From contig NZ_JBEPLU010000002.1 in NCBI RefSeq assembly GCF_040545335.1, positions 682,001-746,000 on the forward strand: a DNA stretch of 64,000 nt, given 5' to 3'. This DNA comes from Phenylobacterium koreense (GTDB lineage Bacteria > Pseudomonadota > Alphaproteobacteria > Caulobacterales > Caulobacteraceae). Below, piece after piece: positions 16,189 to 25,766 of the stretch. Positions within the stretch are counted from its first letter, which is position 1. Each line of letters starts with the position of its first letter. The notes below the pieces were generated by a model. That model searched no databases and was not told the DNA's origin. It was given only the letters and a program-made list of their open reading frames with translations. The position numbers were made by a program, and so were the translations under genes.

Positions 16189-17124
16189 ATGACCACCCCG
16201 TTCCAAGCTGCCCTTGAAGCCGGCGATCTGGCCGGCCTGCGCGCCGCACCCAAGGCCGAGCTGCACATCCACGCGGTGCTCGGCGGCTGCCGCGACTTCA
16301 TCCACGAGCGCATCGGTCAAGACATCGCCCCGCTTGAGGGCGTGCTCTCCTCAATGGACGAGATGCACGCCTGGACCGACAGCCAGACAGCCGGTGTGTT
16401 TAGGAGCGCGACCGGACGCGCGCTCGCCTTCGAAGCAACCTTCGTTCGCGCTCGGAAGGACGGCGTCAGCCGCATGGAGGTCGGCGCCGACGTCTGGGAG
16501 ATCACCCTTCACGACAATTCGGCCCAGGCGGTCTGGGACGTGCTGGCGAACGCTCACATAGCAGGCGCACCACAGGTGGACTGGATTCCGCAGATGAGCT
16601 TCTCGCGCCATTGCTCGGTCCGGTCGCTCGAACGCTGGATGACGCCGCTGCTGGAACTTGGCCGCTTTCGCACGCTCGACCTCTCGGGCGACGAGTTCGC
16701 CCAGCCCGTCGAAGTCTTCGCACCACTCTATCGCCGCGCGAAGGCCGCTGGCCTCTCCCTCAAGGCCCATGTCGGCGAATGGGGAACGGCGGACGATGTC
16801 TGGCGCGCCGTTGAACTGCTCGAACTCGACGAGGTCCAGCACGGCATCGCCGCCGCAGACTCGCCGCAAGTGATGCGCGCCCTGGCCGATGCTGGCGTTC
16901 GGCTCAACATCTGCCCGACCTCGAACCTCAAGCTCGGCCGCGTGGAACGCCTGGAAGACCACCCGATCCGCCGTCTTCACGACGCGGGCGTGCGCGTGAC
17001 CGTCAACACCGACGACCCGCTGATGTTCGGGCTCAGCCTCTCGGAGGAATTCCTCGCCCTGTACCAGGCAGGCGTCATGACCGCCGCCGAACTCGACGCG
17101 ATCAGGCTGGAAGGGCTGCGCTGA
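16189..17124 (+). CDS. Adenosine-deaminase-family amidohydrolase
   Basis: 311 residues, ADA-type TIM barrel. Metal and catalytic motifs in order: HxH in KAELHIHAVLGG, AHVGEW (the AHAGE equivalent with the proton-shuttle Glu), VQHGIAA, SNLKLGRV and VTVNTDDPLMFG (third metal Asp). The first motif differs from the usual ELHLHLDGS: Asp-Gly-Ser is replaced by Val-Leu-Gly-Gly, so the substrate may not be adenosine itself. Purine or modified nucleoside/base deamination is the best guess. It stands 42 bp after the TetR gene. Confidence 0.88.
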   Translation: MTTPFQAALEAGDLAGLRAAPKAELHIHAVLGGCRDFIHERIGQDIAPLEGVLSSMDEMHAWTDSQTAGVFRSATGRALAFEATFVRARKDGVSRMEVGADVWEITLHDNSAQAVWDVLANAHIAGAPQVDWIPQMSFSRHCSVRSLERWMTPLLELGRFRTLDLSGDEFAQPVEVFAPLYRRAKAAGLSLKAHVGEWGTADDVWRAVELLELDEVQHGIAAADSPQVMRALADAGVRLNICPTSNLKLGRVERLEDHPIRRLHDAGVRVTVNTDDPLMFGLSLSEEFLALYQAGVMTAAELDAIRLEGLR

Positions 17125-17135
17125 CGGCGCCTCGC

Positions 17136-17660
17136 CTAGATCGCCTTCTCCAGCACGATGAATTCCAGGTCCTCGCGGGTCGGCTCGCCGAAGCGCTGGT
17201 CACCGTAGGGGAAGGGCCGGCGCTCGCCCGTCGGGGCATAGCCGCGCCGTCCGTACCAGGCGATGAGGGTGTCTCGCAGATTGACCACGGTCATGCGCAC
17301 CCGCCCCGCGCCCTGCTCGCGCACATAGGCCTCCGCAGCGTCCAGCATGGTGCGCCCAAGTTGGCGGTCCTGAAGATCCGGACGGACCGTCAGCATGCCG
17401 AGATACCAGGCGTCCTGGCCGGCCGGCTCCAGCCAGACGCAGCCCAGCAACGGACCGCCTGCCTCGTCGCGCAGCGTCAGCAGCCGCGCCGAAGGCGCCT
17501 CGGCGAGGTCGCGCGCCAGTATCTCGGCGTCGGTGCGCTGGCCGCCGATATAGTCGGCCTCGGTCGTCCAACCCTGTCGCGAACTGTCCCCCCTGTAGGC
17601 GGAATTCACCAGGTCGGCGATGGCGGGGAGATCTGAGGCGGCGGCGGCGAACAGAGGCAT
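17136..17660 (-). CDS. GNAT-family N-acetyltransferase
   Basis: 174 residues from the ATG at 17660 (MPLFAAAASDLPAIADLVNSAYRG). GNAT core: GPLLGCVWLEPAG, the acetyl-CoA loop region YLGMLTVRPDLQDRQLGRTMLDAAEAYVREQG, and the C-terminal RDTLIAWYGRRGYAPTGERRPFPYGDQRFG. Substrate unknown. Starting at 17708 would add a hydrophobic stretch not typical of the family. It is convergent with the ADA-like gene, 11 bp apart. Confidence 0.9.
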   Translation of the reverse strand: MPLFAAAASDLPAIADLVNSAYRGDSSRQGWTTEADYIGGQRTDAEILARDLAEAPSARLLTLRDEAGGPLLGCVWLEPAGQDAWYLGMLTVRPDLQDRQLGRTMLDAAEAYVREQGAGRVRMTVVNLRDTLIAWYGRRGYAPTGERRPFPYGDQRFGEPTREDLEFIVLEKAI

Positions 17661-17734
17661 AGGATCGAAAATCCACAACACGCCGCATCCCGCCAGCAGA
17701 AATCGCACATCCGGACCGGAACACCGGCGCTTGC

Positions 17735-17763
17735 TTGACGCTTTCGCGGCCAGGGCCTATCTA
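17735..17763 (+). promoter_or_regulatory. Sigma-70-type promoter of the aldo/keto reductase gene
   Basis: TTGACG at 17735-17740, a 17-bp spacer and TATCTA at 17758-17763 form a near-consensus housekeeping promoter. The expected transcription start is near 17770, about 50 bp before the gene. Confidence 0.75.
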
Positions 17764-17774
17764 TTCCGATGTGA

Positions 17775-17786
17775 GTGAGCGCTCAC
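17775..17786. promoter_or_regulatory. Perfect 12-bp palindromic operator GTGAGCGCTCAC
   Basis: A perfect 12-bp palindrome inside the wider stretch GTGAGTGAGCGCTCAC (17771-17786), immediately after the -10 box. The position would block transcription initiation, as for a TetR-like repressor; the TGAGTGAGC half is common in such operators. The repressor could be the nearby TetR protein (15577) or one elsewhere. Confidence 0.7.
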
Positions 17787-17818
17787 ATCCCCCATAATCC
17801 AAATCTGCGGAGTCACCC

Positions 17819-18808
17819 ATGATCCGTCGGGAAATCGGCCGCACCGGCCGTGACGTGAACGCCATCGGCCTGGGCTGCATGGGCATGTCGATCGCCTATG
17901 GCCCGCCTATGAGCGAGGCCGAGGCCGTCAAGTTGCTGCACCAGGCCCTCGACCTCGGCGTCGACCACTTCGACACCGCTGAGCTCTACGGCTTCGGCGC
18001 CAACGAAACCCTGCTCGGCGCGGCCTTCCATGACCGCCGTGACCGCGCCTTCATCGCCACCAAGTTCGGACCGATCCTCGATCCCGCCACCCGGGCCGTG
18101 GGCGGCGTCGACGGATCGGAAGCCAATATGCGGCGCGCCATCGAACAGTCTCTGCGCCTGCTGCGCACCGACCATGTCGACCTCTACTACCTGCACCGCA
18201 AGGACCCGAACCTTGCGATCGAGGAGACTGTCGGGGCCATGGCCAAGCTGGTCGAGGAAGGCAAGATCGGCGCGATCGGCCTTTCGGAGGTGAGCGCCGA
18301 GACCCTGCGCCGGGCCCAGACGGTCGCCCCCATCACCGCCGTGCAGTCGGAGTACTCGATCTTCAGCCGCGACGTGGAGAAGGAGGTTCTGCCGCTCTGC
18401 CGGGAGACCGGCGTGACTCTGGTGGCCTATTCCCCTCTCGGCCGCGGCCTGCTGACCGGAACCTTCACCCGCGATCGGACGCCAAGTGAAGGCGACTACA
18501 GGGGCGTCAACAGCCCGCGGTTCCAAGGCGAGGCCTACGAGGCCAACCTTTCGCTGGTCTCCGAGATCGAGAGCCTCGCCAAGGCGCGCGACGCCCTGCC
18601 CTCGCAGATCGCCCTCGCCTGGGTCCTGACGGCCAAGCCCAATGTCGTCACCATTCCAGGGACCACGCGGTTAGCCAACCTGCAGTCCAACCTCGCGGCG
18701 GCGGACGTCAACCTGTCCCCCGACGAGATCGCCCGCCTGGATAGCCTGGCCGCCCGGGTCTCCGGCCAACGTTATGACGAGCGCGGCATGGCGTTGATCG
18801 ACTCCTGA
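17819..18808 (+). CDS. Aldo/keto reductase
   Basis: 329 residues. AKR TIM barrel using NADPH: FDTAELYGFGANETLLG contains catalytic Asp and Tyr, with Lys in AFIATKFG and His in DLYYLHRKDP. The C-terminal cofactor-binding part includes IPGTTRLANLQSN. It is closest in layout to the Tas/YakC-like group (GLGCMGMS...YGPP) that reduces aldehydes. Expression is probably induced, since a strong promoter is overlapped by a palindromic operator. Confidence 0.95.
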   Translation: MIRREIGRTGRDVNAIGLGCMGMSIAYGPPMSEAEAVKLLHQALDLGVDHFDTAELYGFGANETLLGAAFHDRRDRAFIATKFGPILDPATRAVGGVDGSEANMRRAIEQSLRLLRTDHVDLYYLHRKDPNLAIEETVGAMAKLVEEGKIGAIGLSEVSAETLRRAQTVAPITAVQSEYSIFSRDVEKEVLPLCRETGVTLVAYSPLGRGLLTGTFTRDRTPSEGDYRGVNSPRFQGEAYEANLSLVSEIESLAKARDALPSQIALAWVLTAKPNVVTIPGTTRLANLQSNLAAADVNLSPDEIARLDSLAARVSGQRYDERGMALIDS

Positions 18809-18837
18809 ACTCGCGTTGCGGCGGCCGCGGGGCGCGA

Positions 18838-18869
18838 CCGCCGCCCGTTCACAATGAACGTGGGCGGCA
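18838..18869 (+). terminator. Imperfect hairpin after the aldo/keto reductase gene
   Basis: GCCGCCC-GTTCA / TGAAC-GT-GGGCGGC form an imperfect 12-pair stem with a four-base loop, followed by AATTTG. It is a plausible but weak rho-independent terminator about 30 bp after the stop. Confidence 0.45.
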
Positions 18870-18957
18870 ATTTGCCTCACTGACGGCGGCGTGAATAACT
18901 GGCTGCATCCATAGGTAGCTTCGCCCATCGGCGATGCTGGGTGGGGGGCTTGTGAGA

Positions 18958-19752
18958 ATGGACGCGAGCAATATTCTCGTGGCCAATGTCGCGGTTTGCG
19001 CCGCATGCTTCAGTCTGCTCTGGCTCGCCTCGCTCTGGCTCAAGGACGTCAGCTTCATCGACATCTGGTGGGCGCTGGGCATCGTGCTGATGGCCTGGAT
19101 GACCTATTTCCTGGCGGATCGAGGCCCCCACGCCGAGCTGCTGGTCGTGCTCTGCACCGTCTGGGGCCTGCGGCTTGGCCTCTATCTGCTCTGGCGCTGG
19201 CTGAGCCAAGGGCCGGACCACCGCTATGTCGTCCTCATCGGCCAGGCGGGCGCCCGACGCGGCTGGGGCTTCGCCAAGGCCTCGCTGATGCTGGTATTTG
19301 CATTCCAGGCGCCATTACAACTCGTGGTCGCTCTACCGGTGATCCTCGGACAGGTCTCACCCAATGTCACCTTAGGCTTCCTGGCCTGGATCGGGGTGGC
19401 CCTGGCGGTCTTTGGCATCGTCGTCGAAGCGACCGCCGATTTCCAGCTCGCCAGGTTCCGCGCCAGTCCCGAGAACGCCGACCAGGTGCTCGATTTCGGC
19501 CTCTGGCGCTACAGCCGGCACCCGAACTATTTCGGCGAAGCCTGCGTCTGGTGGGGTCTCTTTCTGATCGCCGTCGATAGCGGATGGCTCGGCCTGGCTG
19601 CCCTGCCCGGGCCGTTGCTACTGACCTATCTGCTGGTGTTCTGGAGCGGAGCGCCCAGCATAGAGGGGCGGATGCTGCGCCGGCGTCCCGGCTACGGGGA
19701 CTATATCCACCGCACCTCGCTCTTCATCCCGCTGCCCCCGCGGCGCCACTGA
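18958..19752 (+). CDS. DUF1295 / steroid 5-alpha-reductase-like membrane protein
   Basis: 264 residues from the ATG at 18958, nine bases after GGGGGG; in-frame ATG 18934 and GTG 18952 are alternatives. It is a multi-spanning membrane protein: hydrophobic segments near residues 5-25, 35-50, 55-70, 105-130, 140-160 and 200-230. The C-terminal signature WRYSRHPNYFGEACVWWGLFL with YLLVFWSGAPSIEGRMLRRRPGYGDYIHRTSLFIP is diagnostic of the DUF1295/ICMT-like family. Probably a lipid or steroid-type reductase; exact substrate unknown. Confidence 0.92.
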   Translation: MDASNILVANVAVCAACFSLLWLASLWLKDVSFIDIWWALGIVLMAWMTYFLADRGPHAELLVVLCTVWGLRLGLYLLWRWLSQGPDHRYVVLIGQAGARRGWGFAKASLMLVFAFQAPLQLVVALPVILGQVSPNVTLGFLAWIGVALAVFGIVVEATADFQLARFRASPENADQVLDFGLWRYSRHPNYFGEACVWWGLFLIAVDSGWLGLAALPGPLLLTYLLVFWSGAPSIEGRMLRRRPGYGDYIHRTSLFIPLPPRRH

Positions 19753-19766
19753 AAGCCGATCAGACC

Positions 19767-21161
19767 TTAGGCGAAGGTCGCCGCATACTGCTCGCGCAGC
19801 AGGTTCTTCTGCACCTTGCCCATGGCGTTGCGCGGCAGTTCATCGACGAAGAACACCCGCTTGGGGGTCTTGAAGGCGGCTAGTCTTTCGCGAAGGGCGG
19901 CGATCATTCCCGCCTCCTCGCCCCGGCCGATGACCACCGCCACCACGGCTTCGCCGAAGTCGGCGTGCGGTACGCCAACCACCGCGCTTTCGACCACGCC
20001 GTCCATTTCGTCGAGGATCAGCTCGACCTCCTTGGGATACACGTTGAAGCCACCCGAGATGATCAGGTCCTTGGCCCGGCCGGAGATCCAGACCCGGCCG
20101 TCCGGATCCTGCCGCCCCACGTCGCCGGTGATGAAGAAGCCGTCCTCGGTGAACTCCTCCGCGGTCTTCTCCGGCATCTGCCAGTAGCCCTTGAAGACAC
20201 TCGGCCCGCGGATCTCGATCACCCCGGTCTCGCCGCCGGCGATGCGCAGTTCGACGCCCGGCAACGGATAGCCGACGCTGCCGGCGATCCGCTCGCCGTC
20301 CAGCGGGTTGGAAGTAATGATCACCGCCTCGCTCATCCCGTAGCGTTCCAGGATGCGTTGGCCGGTCCGCGCCTCGAATTCGGCGAAGGTGGATTCCAGC
20401 AGCGGCGCGGAGCCGGAGATGAAGAGCCGCATGTGCGCCGCCGCTCCCCGCGTGAAGCCCGGATTGGCCAGCAGCCGCGTATAGAAGGTCGGCACCCCCA
20501 TCATCACCGTGCAGTCCGGCATCGCCTTCAGCACGGCCGCGTCCTCGTACTTGGCGAGCCACGCCATCGGCGCGCCCGACAGCAGGGCGCAGTGGGTCGC
20601 CACGAACAGGCCGTGGACATGGAAGATCGGCAGGGCATGCAGCAGCACGTCGCACTCGGAAAAGCCCCAGGCCTGATGCAACGCCAGGGCGTTGGCCGCC
20701 AGGGCGCCGTGGCTCAGCATCGCGCCCTTGGAACGCCCCGTCGTGCCGGAGGTGTAGATGATCGAGGCGAGGTCATCGTCCTCACGCGCCACGCTCGCGG
20801 CCAACGGCGGGCGGCTGCGCGCGTCGCCCACCAGTTCCACCGCATCCTCGACGAACAGCACCGGCTGCGCATCCTCGATGAAGTAGTCGACCTCGGCCTC
20901 GGTATAGGCGGTGTTCAGCGGCACGAAGACCGCCCCCGCCTTGAGGGTCGCCAGATAGACCACCAGCGCCTCGAGGCTCTTCTCCGACTGCAGCATCACC
21001 CGGTCGCCGGGTTCGACCTCGTATTCGATCAGCAGGGCGGCGGTCCGCGCTACATCGTCTTCCAGCGCGCCGTAGGACACGGCTTCCCCGTCCGGCAGCA
21101 GCAGGGCCGGCGCGCCACGGTCGGCCGGAAAGCGCGAGGCGAGCAGGTCGTAGAGGTTCAT
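19767..21161 (-). CDS. matB: Malonyl-CoA synthetase-like AMP-forming ligase
   Basis: 464 residues, ANL superfamily. P-loop IIYTSGTTGRSKGAMLSH, adenine-binding SGSAPL and ERYGMSE motifs, TGDVGRQDPDGRVWISGR and the C-terminal catalytic Lys in RNAMGKVQKNLL. The short length and LLPDGEAVSYGALEDD...AVFVPLNTAYTEAEVDYFI fit malonyl-CoA synthetases (MatB), which make malonyl-CoA from malonate, ATP and CoA; a related short acyl-CoA ligase role is possible. No malonyl-CoA decarboxylase is next to it. The Lrp-type gene lies just upstream on the same strand. Confidence 0.82.
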   Translation of the reverse strand: MNLYDLLASRFPADRGAPALLLPDGEAVSYGALEDDVARTAALLIEYEVEPGDRVMLQSEKSLEALVVYLATLKAGAVFVPLNTAYTEAEVDYFIEDAQPVLFVEDAVELVGDARSRPPLAASVAREDDDLASIIYTSGTTGRSKGAMLSHGALAANALALHQAWGFSECDVLLHALPIFHVHGLFVATHCALLSGAPMAWLAKYEDAAVLKAMPDCTVMMGVPTFYTRLLANPGFTRGAAAHMRLFISGSAPLLESTFAEFEARTGQRILERYGMSEAVIITSNPLDGERIAGSVGYPLPGVELRIAGGETGVIEIRGPSVFKGYWQMPEKTAEEFTEDGFFITGDVGRQDPDGRVWISGRAKDLIISGGFNVYPKEVELILDEMDGVVESAVVGVPHADFGEAVVAVVIGRGEEAGMIAALRERLAAFKTPKRVFFVDELPRNAMGKVQKNLLREQYAATFA

Positions 21162-21170
21162 GATGACCTT

Positions 21171-21638
21171 TCAGAGCGGCAAGGCGGTGGTGAACTTGAT
21201 CTGCTCCATCGCGAAAGCGGAGCTGACGTCGTTAATCGGCGCGGTGGCGATCAGACGCTTGTAGAACCGGTCGTAGGCCGCGATATCCGAAACCACCACC
21301 TTCAGCAGGTAGTCCGTTTCGCCTGCCAGGCGATAGACCTCCGTCACCTCGGGCAGCGAAGCGACGCCTTTGGCGAAGGTCGATAGCCATTGCTCGTCGT
21401 GCCGGCTGGTCTTCACCGAGACGAAGACGACGAGGCCGAGGTCCAGCTTCTCCCGAGACAGCAGCGCCACGCGCCGCTCGATCACCCCCTCGTCGCCCAG
21501 CCGCTTCACCCGCTTCCAGCAAGGCGTCTGCGACAGCCCGACCCGCTCGGCCAGCTCGGCTATGGGGACAGTGGAGTCGGCCTGCAGCTCGCGCAAGATT
21601 CGCCGATCGATCGCGTCCAGAGAAGCATGATCTGACAT
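21171..21638 (-). CDS. Lrp/AsnC-family regulator
   Basis: 155 residues. N-terminal HTH (LDAIDRRILRELQADSTVPIAELAERVGLSQTPCWKRVKRLGDEGVIERRVALL) followed by the RAM effector domain (LPEVTEVYRLAGETDYLLKVVVSDIAAYDRF). It lies 10 bp before matB on the same strand. Lrp proteins sense amino acids or related small molecules; this one could regulate matB or the AST genes nearby. Confidence 0.93.
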   Translation of the reverse strand: MSDHASLDAIDRRILRELQADSTVPIAELAERVGLSQTPCWKRVKRLGDEGVIERRVALLSREKLDLGLVVFVSVKTSRHDEQWLSTFAKGVASLPEVTEVYRLAGETDYLLKVVVSDIAAYDRFYKRLIATAPINDVSSAFAMEQIKFTTALPL

Positions 21639-21744
21639 TTTCGCCTTTGGTAGAATTTGGTTCTACGTGATGGCAGATCCACACCTAGATCGACAATCCA
21701 TTTCTCCGCGGCTGGCGCCATGCTTCGCGGTCATGGAGGCCAAG

Positions 21745-21960
21745 ATGCTGCAAGCGTTCAATCAACACCCGAGTTCGGTCGGCGAGACCTATGGCCAGCA
21801 TCTGGCCCAGGCGTCCAGCTTCGGCGCGACGCTCATTGCCGCGGGCGCCGCCTGCCTCGTCCACGCGATCTTCCCCTTCCTGTTCGAAAGGACCGCCAGC
21901 CTCTGCGTACAGCGTCTCCACATCCAGATGAGCGCGCGTAGCCGCGCCGCGAAAACCTAG
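21745..21960 (+). CDS. DUF6356-type small membrane protein
   Basis: 71 residues from an ATG with GGAGG five bases upstream. [27 protein letters not shown], then one hydrophobic segment ([20 protein letters not shown], about 28-47) and a basic tail. The 'HP-SVGETY' and 'ACL-HAI-PFLFERT' pattern matches the short alphaproteobacterial DUF6356 family. Function unknown; probably one transmembrane helix. The stop overlaps the convergent astB stop by four bases. Confidence 0.78.
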   Translation: MLQAFNQHPSSVGETYGQHLAQASSFGATLIAAGAACLVHAIFPFLFERTASLCVQRLHIQMSARSRAAKT

Positions 21961-23234
21961 GCGATCGCCGCCTCAAGCGCCGCGTGCGCCTCGCGCGCCG
22001 CCGTCCACAGCTCCGGCTTCACCAGGTCGACCGCCGCGATCTTCTCCGGCCAATGCGCCTCGACCACCCGCGCCAGGGTTTCCCAGCGCGCGGCATCCAG
22101 CAGGAACCGGGGGTCGATCGCCGCCCGCGCCGGCCCGTCCACCGGAACCCGCAGCCTCAGGCAAGCCGGGCCGCCGCCATTGCGCATGCTCTCGCGCACG
22201 TCCACAACCACCGCCTGGGTGATCGCGTTGTCGGCCGCCAGCACCGCTTCGACCGCCTTCCAGGCCGCCGCGTTCTCCCGCGCGTCGGACGGCAGGATCA
22301 GCGCCATGCCGCCGTCAGGCAGGCTCACCAGTTGCGAGTTGAAGAGATAGGACGTCACCGCGTCCTCCAGGCTCACCCCGAAAGTTTCCACCACCTGCAG
22401 GTTCGGCAACCGTGCGTGCAGTTCGCCATAGAGCCTGGCCGGATCGGCGAAGGCCTCCGGATGGGCGAAGATCACAGGGCCGTTGGCCACCGCCACCACA
22501 TCGTTGTGGAAGGCCCCGGCCTGCACCGCCCCGGCGTTCTGCAAAGCAAACAGCGTCCGCTCGGGCGCCAGCCCCGCCAGGCGCGCCACCACCTCGCTCG
22601 CGCGACGGCTCTGCCGCTCGGGATAGGCCCCGCCCCGCGACTCGCCATGGGCGAAGACGTTGATCCCGGGCGCGCCGTGACTGGCGGCCAACCGCATGTG
22701 ATTGGCCGCGCCCTCGTCGCCGAAGTGGCGGCCGTGAGGCAGCGGCCCATGCACGGCGAAGCGATCCTCGTTCGGGAACACCCGTTTCAGCAGGGCCCAG
22801 GTCTCGTCGGCCTCCAAGCTCCGGTGCAGCATGCCGCTGAGATTGGCGGTCACCAGATGCACCCGGCCGTCGGCGGTGTCGGGCGCCGCCAGCACCGTCG
22901 CCGCATTGGCCCGCCACATGCTCGAGGCCGAGCAGGCCGCGCGGAACAGGGCCAGATCGCTCTCGGCCGCCGCCGCCAGCACCTCGTCTTCACCGCCGCG
23001 GAAACCGAACGCCCGCAGCGCCTGCGCCGCTGGGCGCCGGGGCGGCGGCAGGAACCCTTGCGGCAGGCCCAGTTCCATCAGCCGCCGCATCTTCTCCAGC
23101 CCCTGCAGCGCCGCAGCGCGCGGATAGGAGACCTCGCCGAAATTGGACTGTGAGGCGACATTGCCGACCGACAGGCCCGCATAGTTGTGGGTCGGCCCCG
23201 GCAGGCCGTCGAAATTGATCTCGACGGCGCTCAA
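21957..23234 (-). CDS. astB: N-succinylarginine dihydrolase
   Basis: 425 residues. Second step of the arginine succinyltransferase (AST) pathway: N2-succinylarginine to N2-succinylornithine, CO2 and two NH3. Guanidino-modifying-enzyme fold with [24 protein letters not shown] at the N-terminus, [21 protein letters not shown], the catalytic His in AGAFHNDVV, and the Cys near the C-terminus in [13 protein letters not shown]. Length equals the family norm (about 440). The start overlaps the astD stop by ATGA, so the two are translationally coupled. Confidence 0.96.
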   Translation of the reverse strand: MSAVEINFDGLPGPTHNYAGLSVGNVASQSNFGEVSYPRAAALQGLEKMRRLMELGLPQGFLPPPRRPAAQALRAFGFRGGEDEVLAAAAESDLALFRAACSASSMWRANAATVLAAPDTADGRVHLVTANLSGMLHRSLEADETWALLKRVFPNEDRFAVHGPLPHGRHFGDEGAANHMRLAASHGAPGINVFAHGESRGGAYPERQSRRASEVVARLAGLAPERTLFALQNAGAVQAGAFHNDVVAVANGPVIFAHPEAFADPARLYGELHARLPNLQVVETFGVSLEDAVTSYLFNSQLVSLPDGGMALILPSDARENAAAWKAVEAVLAADNAITQAVVVDVRESMRNGGGPACLRLRVPVDGPARAAIDPRFLLDAARWETLARVVEAHWPEKIAAVDLVKPELWTAAREAHAALEAAIA

Positions 23235-24640
23235 GCCGCCAGCCCCGTGGCGATCCGGAACTGCGCCTTGTCGGCCTCCAGGCTCGCCACCGGATAGGCG
23301 CAGTAGTCGGCCGCATAATAGGCGCTGGGCCGATGGTTGCCCGAGAGACCCGGCCCGCCGAAGGGCGCGGTCGCCGCAGCTCCGGTCGTCGGCCGGTTCC
23401 AGTTGACGATCCCCGCTCGCGCCTCGTTCCAGAACCGTCGATAGAGCGCCTCGTCGTCCGACAGCAGGCCCGCCGTCAGGCCGAACCGGGTGGCGTTGGC
23501 CGCGGCCATCGCGCTCGCCCAGTCGGGAACCCGGATCACTTGCAACAACGGCCCGAAGTTCTCCCGGTCAGGAACCGCCAGCCCCGTCACGTCGACGAGG
23601 CCCGGAGTCAGGAAGGGGCGGTTGGCGTGGATCTGCTTCAGTTCGCGGATCCGCACGCCCCCGAGTTGGGCCTGGGCGCTGAGCAGGCTCCTGGCGCTGG
23701 CCAGGTCGATCACCGGCCCCATGAAGGGCGCGGGCTCGTCGAAGGGCGCGCCGACCAGGATCTTGTCGATAACGCCGGTCAGGGCCTCGATGATCCGGCC
23801 GCCCACCGCGCCGTCCGGCAGGATCAGTCGCCGCGCGCACGAACACCTCTGCCCGGCCGAGACATAGGCCGACTGCACGATCACGTGCGCCGCGCTCTCG
23901 GCGTCGGCCACGTCCCACACGACCAGCGGATTGTTGCCGCCCAGCTCCAGCGCCACGATCTTCTGCGGCTGGTCGGCCAGCGCTACGTGGATCGCCCGTC
24001 CGGCATTGACCCCGCCGGTGAACAACACCCCGTCGATGGCCTCGTGCGCCACCAGGGCTCGGGCGGTCTCCGGACCGCCGATCACGACCTGCAGCACGTC
24101 GTCCGGCACGCCGGCCTCGCGCCACAGCCCGGCCAGGTAGAGCCCGCTCGCCGGCGTCTTCTCGCTGGGCTTGAAGACGACCGCGTTGCCGGCCAGCAGG
24201 GCCGGCGCGATGTGCCCGTTGGGCAGGTGCATGGGGAAGTTGAACGGCCCGATCACCGCCAGCACCCCATGCGGCCGGTGCGCCAGCCGGGCGCGGGCTC
24301 CGGCCGCCTCACCTTCCCGCTCCCCGGCCCGCTCGGCCTGGGCGCGGATCGAGACCTCGACCTTGCCGGCCACGGTGTCTGCCTCGGTCAGGGTCTCCCA
24401 ATAGGGCTTGCCGGTCTCCTGGCTCAGCAGGGTGGCGATCTCCTCGCGGCGGGCCTTGGCCAGTTCGGCGAACTTGCGGGCGATCGCGTGACGCGCCTCC
24501 AGCGGGCGCGCCGACCAGTCCGCGAAGCCGGCGCGGGCGCGAGCCAGCATGGCGTCCAGTTCCTCGGTCGTCGTCGCCGCGCCGCGCCACACCACCGCAT
24601 CGGTCGAAGGGTCGGTGGAGATGATCTCAGAAATCGACAT
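23231..24640 (-). CDS. astD: Succinylglutamate-semialdehyde dehydrogenase
   Basis: 469 residues, aldehyde dehydrogenase fold. Fourth AST step: N-succinylglutamate semialdehyde + NAD+ to N-succinylglutamate. Motifs: cofactor [31 protein letters not shown], catalytic Glu in [11 protein letters not shown] and nucleophile Cys in [12 protein letters not shown]. The C-terminal [35 protein letters not shown] is diagnostic for AstD. Overlaps astA by 14 bp at its start. Confidence 0.96.
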   Translation of the reverse strand: MSISEIISTDPSTDAVVWRGAATTTEELDAMLARARAGFADWSARPLEARHAIARKFAELAKARREEIATLLSQETGKPYWETLTEADTVAGKVEVSIRAQAERAGEREGEAAGARARLAHRPHGVLAVIGPFNFPMHLPNGHIAPALLAGNAVVFKPSEKTPASGLYLAGLWREAGVPDDVLQVVIGGPETARALVAHEAIDGVLFTGGVNAGRAIHVALADQPQKIVALELGGNNPLVVWDVADAESAAHVIVQSAYVSAGQRCSCARRLILPDGAVGGRIIEALTGVIDKILVGAPFDEPAPFMGPVIDLASARSLLSAQAQLGGVRIRELKQIHANRPFLTPGLVDVTGLAVPDRENFGPLLQVIRVPDWASAMAAANATRFGLTAGLLSDDEALYRRFWNEARAGIVNWNRPTTGAAATAPFGGPGLSGNHRPSAYYAADYCAYPVASLEADKAQFRIATGLAA

Positions 24641-25652
24641 GGCGAATATGATCTCCCACCTTCACTCCGAGCGCCTGGGCCAGTTCCGGGCTCACGCGCA
24701 CCTCGTCATCCTCGCGCCAGACGCGCCCGCGGGACGCTCGGAAGTCCTCCGCCCGGCCGATGCAGGCCAGCACTTCGGGACCATCCTCACAGGGTCCGAT
24801 GGCCGCCACGCGCGAGACGCGGCTGTCGCGGACCGCCCGCAGGCTGTCGATGTCGGCCACCATGGTCGGCCCCGCATCGAAGATGTCGATGCAGCCCTCG
24901 AACTTGAAGCCTTCCTCGGTCAGCAGGGCGTGCGCCCGCGCGCCGTCAGGATGGAAACGCCCGACCGAGGCCGCCGCGTCCATCGGCAGCAGATTCAGGT
25001 AGATGGGATACTTCGGGCCGAGATCGGCGATGACCTGCTTGCCGGCCCCCACGCTGATCCGATCGGCCTCGCGAAACTCCAGGCCGTAAAACTTCTGGCC
25101 CACCGCTTCCCAGAACGGGGAGCGGCCGCTCTCGTCCTGGAAGCCGCGCAGTTCCGAGACCACGCGCTCGCCGAACCAGTCGCGATGCTCGGCCATGAAG
25201 AGGTAGCGGCTACGGGCCATCAGCCGCCCTCCGGCCATGCCGCGCATGCCCGAGCGCACGAAGAGCCCCCCGACCTCGGCCGAACCGTCATAGTCGTTCA
25301 CCGGGGTCAGGATGGTGTTCTCGACCACCTTGCCCAGGGCCTGCGAGGTCTGGCGCAGCCGGCCGATGCGATAGGAGTAGAACGGCCAGTCGCCGCCCAC
25401 GCTCGGGAATATGCAGCCCGTGCCCACCACCTCGCGCCCGTTCTCGCCATCGGCCTCCATGACCAGCAGGATCTGACTGCCGGCCTTGCGCTCGCCCGCC
25501 AGGGCCGCGGCGCTGGCGGCCAGCAGGCCCGCCAGGCGATCGCGACAAGGCGGCAGATTGGTCATGCCGAGCCCGGCGCTCAGCGCCAGGGCGTGCAGGG
25601 CTTCCAGGTCGCGAGGGGCGGCCGGGCGGATGACGACGCCGGAACTGATCAT
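24627..25652 (-). CDS. astA: Arginine N-succinyltransferase
   Basis: 341 residues. First AST step: succinyl-CoA + arginine to N2-succinylarginine. Family signatures include VVIRPAAPRDLEALHALALSAGLGMTNLP, GTGCIFPSVGGDWPFYSYRIG, the GNAT-like GGLFVRSGMRGMAGGRLMARSRYLFMAEH, NLLPMDAAASVGRFHPDGARAHALL and the FDAGPTM motif. First gene of an astA-astD-astB operon; astC (aminotransferase) and astE (desuccinylase) are not in the window. The Lrp gene at 25767 is divergent and is the probable regulator. Confidence 0.96.
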   Translation of the reverse strand: MISSGVVIRPAAPRDLEALHALALSAGLGMTNLPPCRDRLAGLLAASAAALAGERKAGSQILLVMEADGENGREVVGTGCIFPSVGGDWPFYSYRIGRLRQTSQALGKVVENTILTPVNDYDGSAEVGGLFVRSGMRGMAGGRLMARSRYLFMAEHRDWFGERVVSELRGFQDESGRSPFWEAVGQKFYGLEFREADRISVGAGKQVIADLGPKYPIYLNLLPMDAAASVGRFHPDGARAHALLTEEGFKFEGCIDIFDAGPTMVADIDSLRAVRDSRVSRVAAIGPCEDGPEVLACIGRAEDFRASRGRVWREDDEVRVSPELAQALGVKVGDHIRHVDF

Positions 25653-25766
25653 GGCATCCTCCGCAGAAATGATCGAAGCCTTAAGTGCTTATTGTGCTAG
25701 GGATTCGCCGAAATGGGCGGCGGAAGGCGCGGGCCTTCGCCGCAGGATTTGCGGTGGAGCGGAAGC

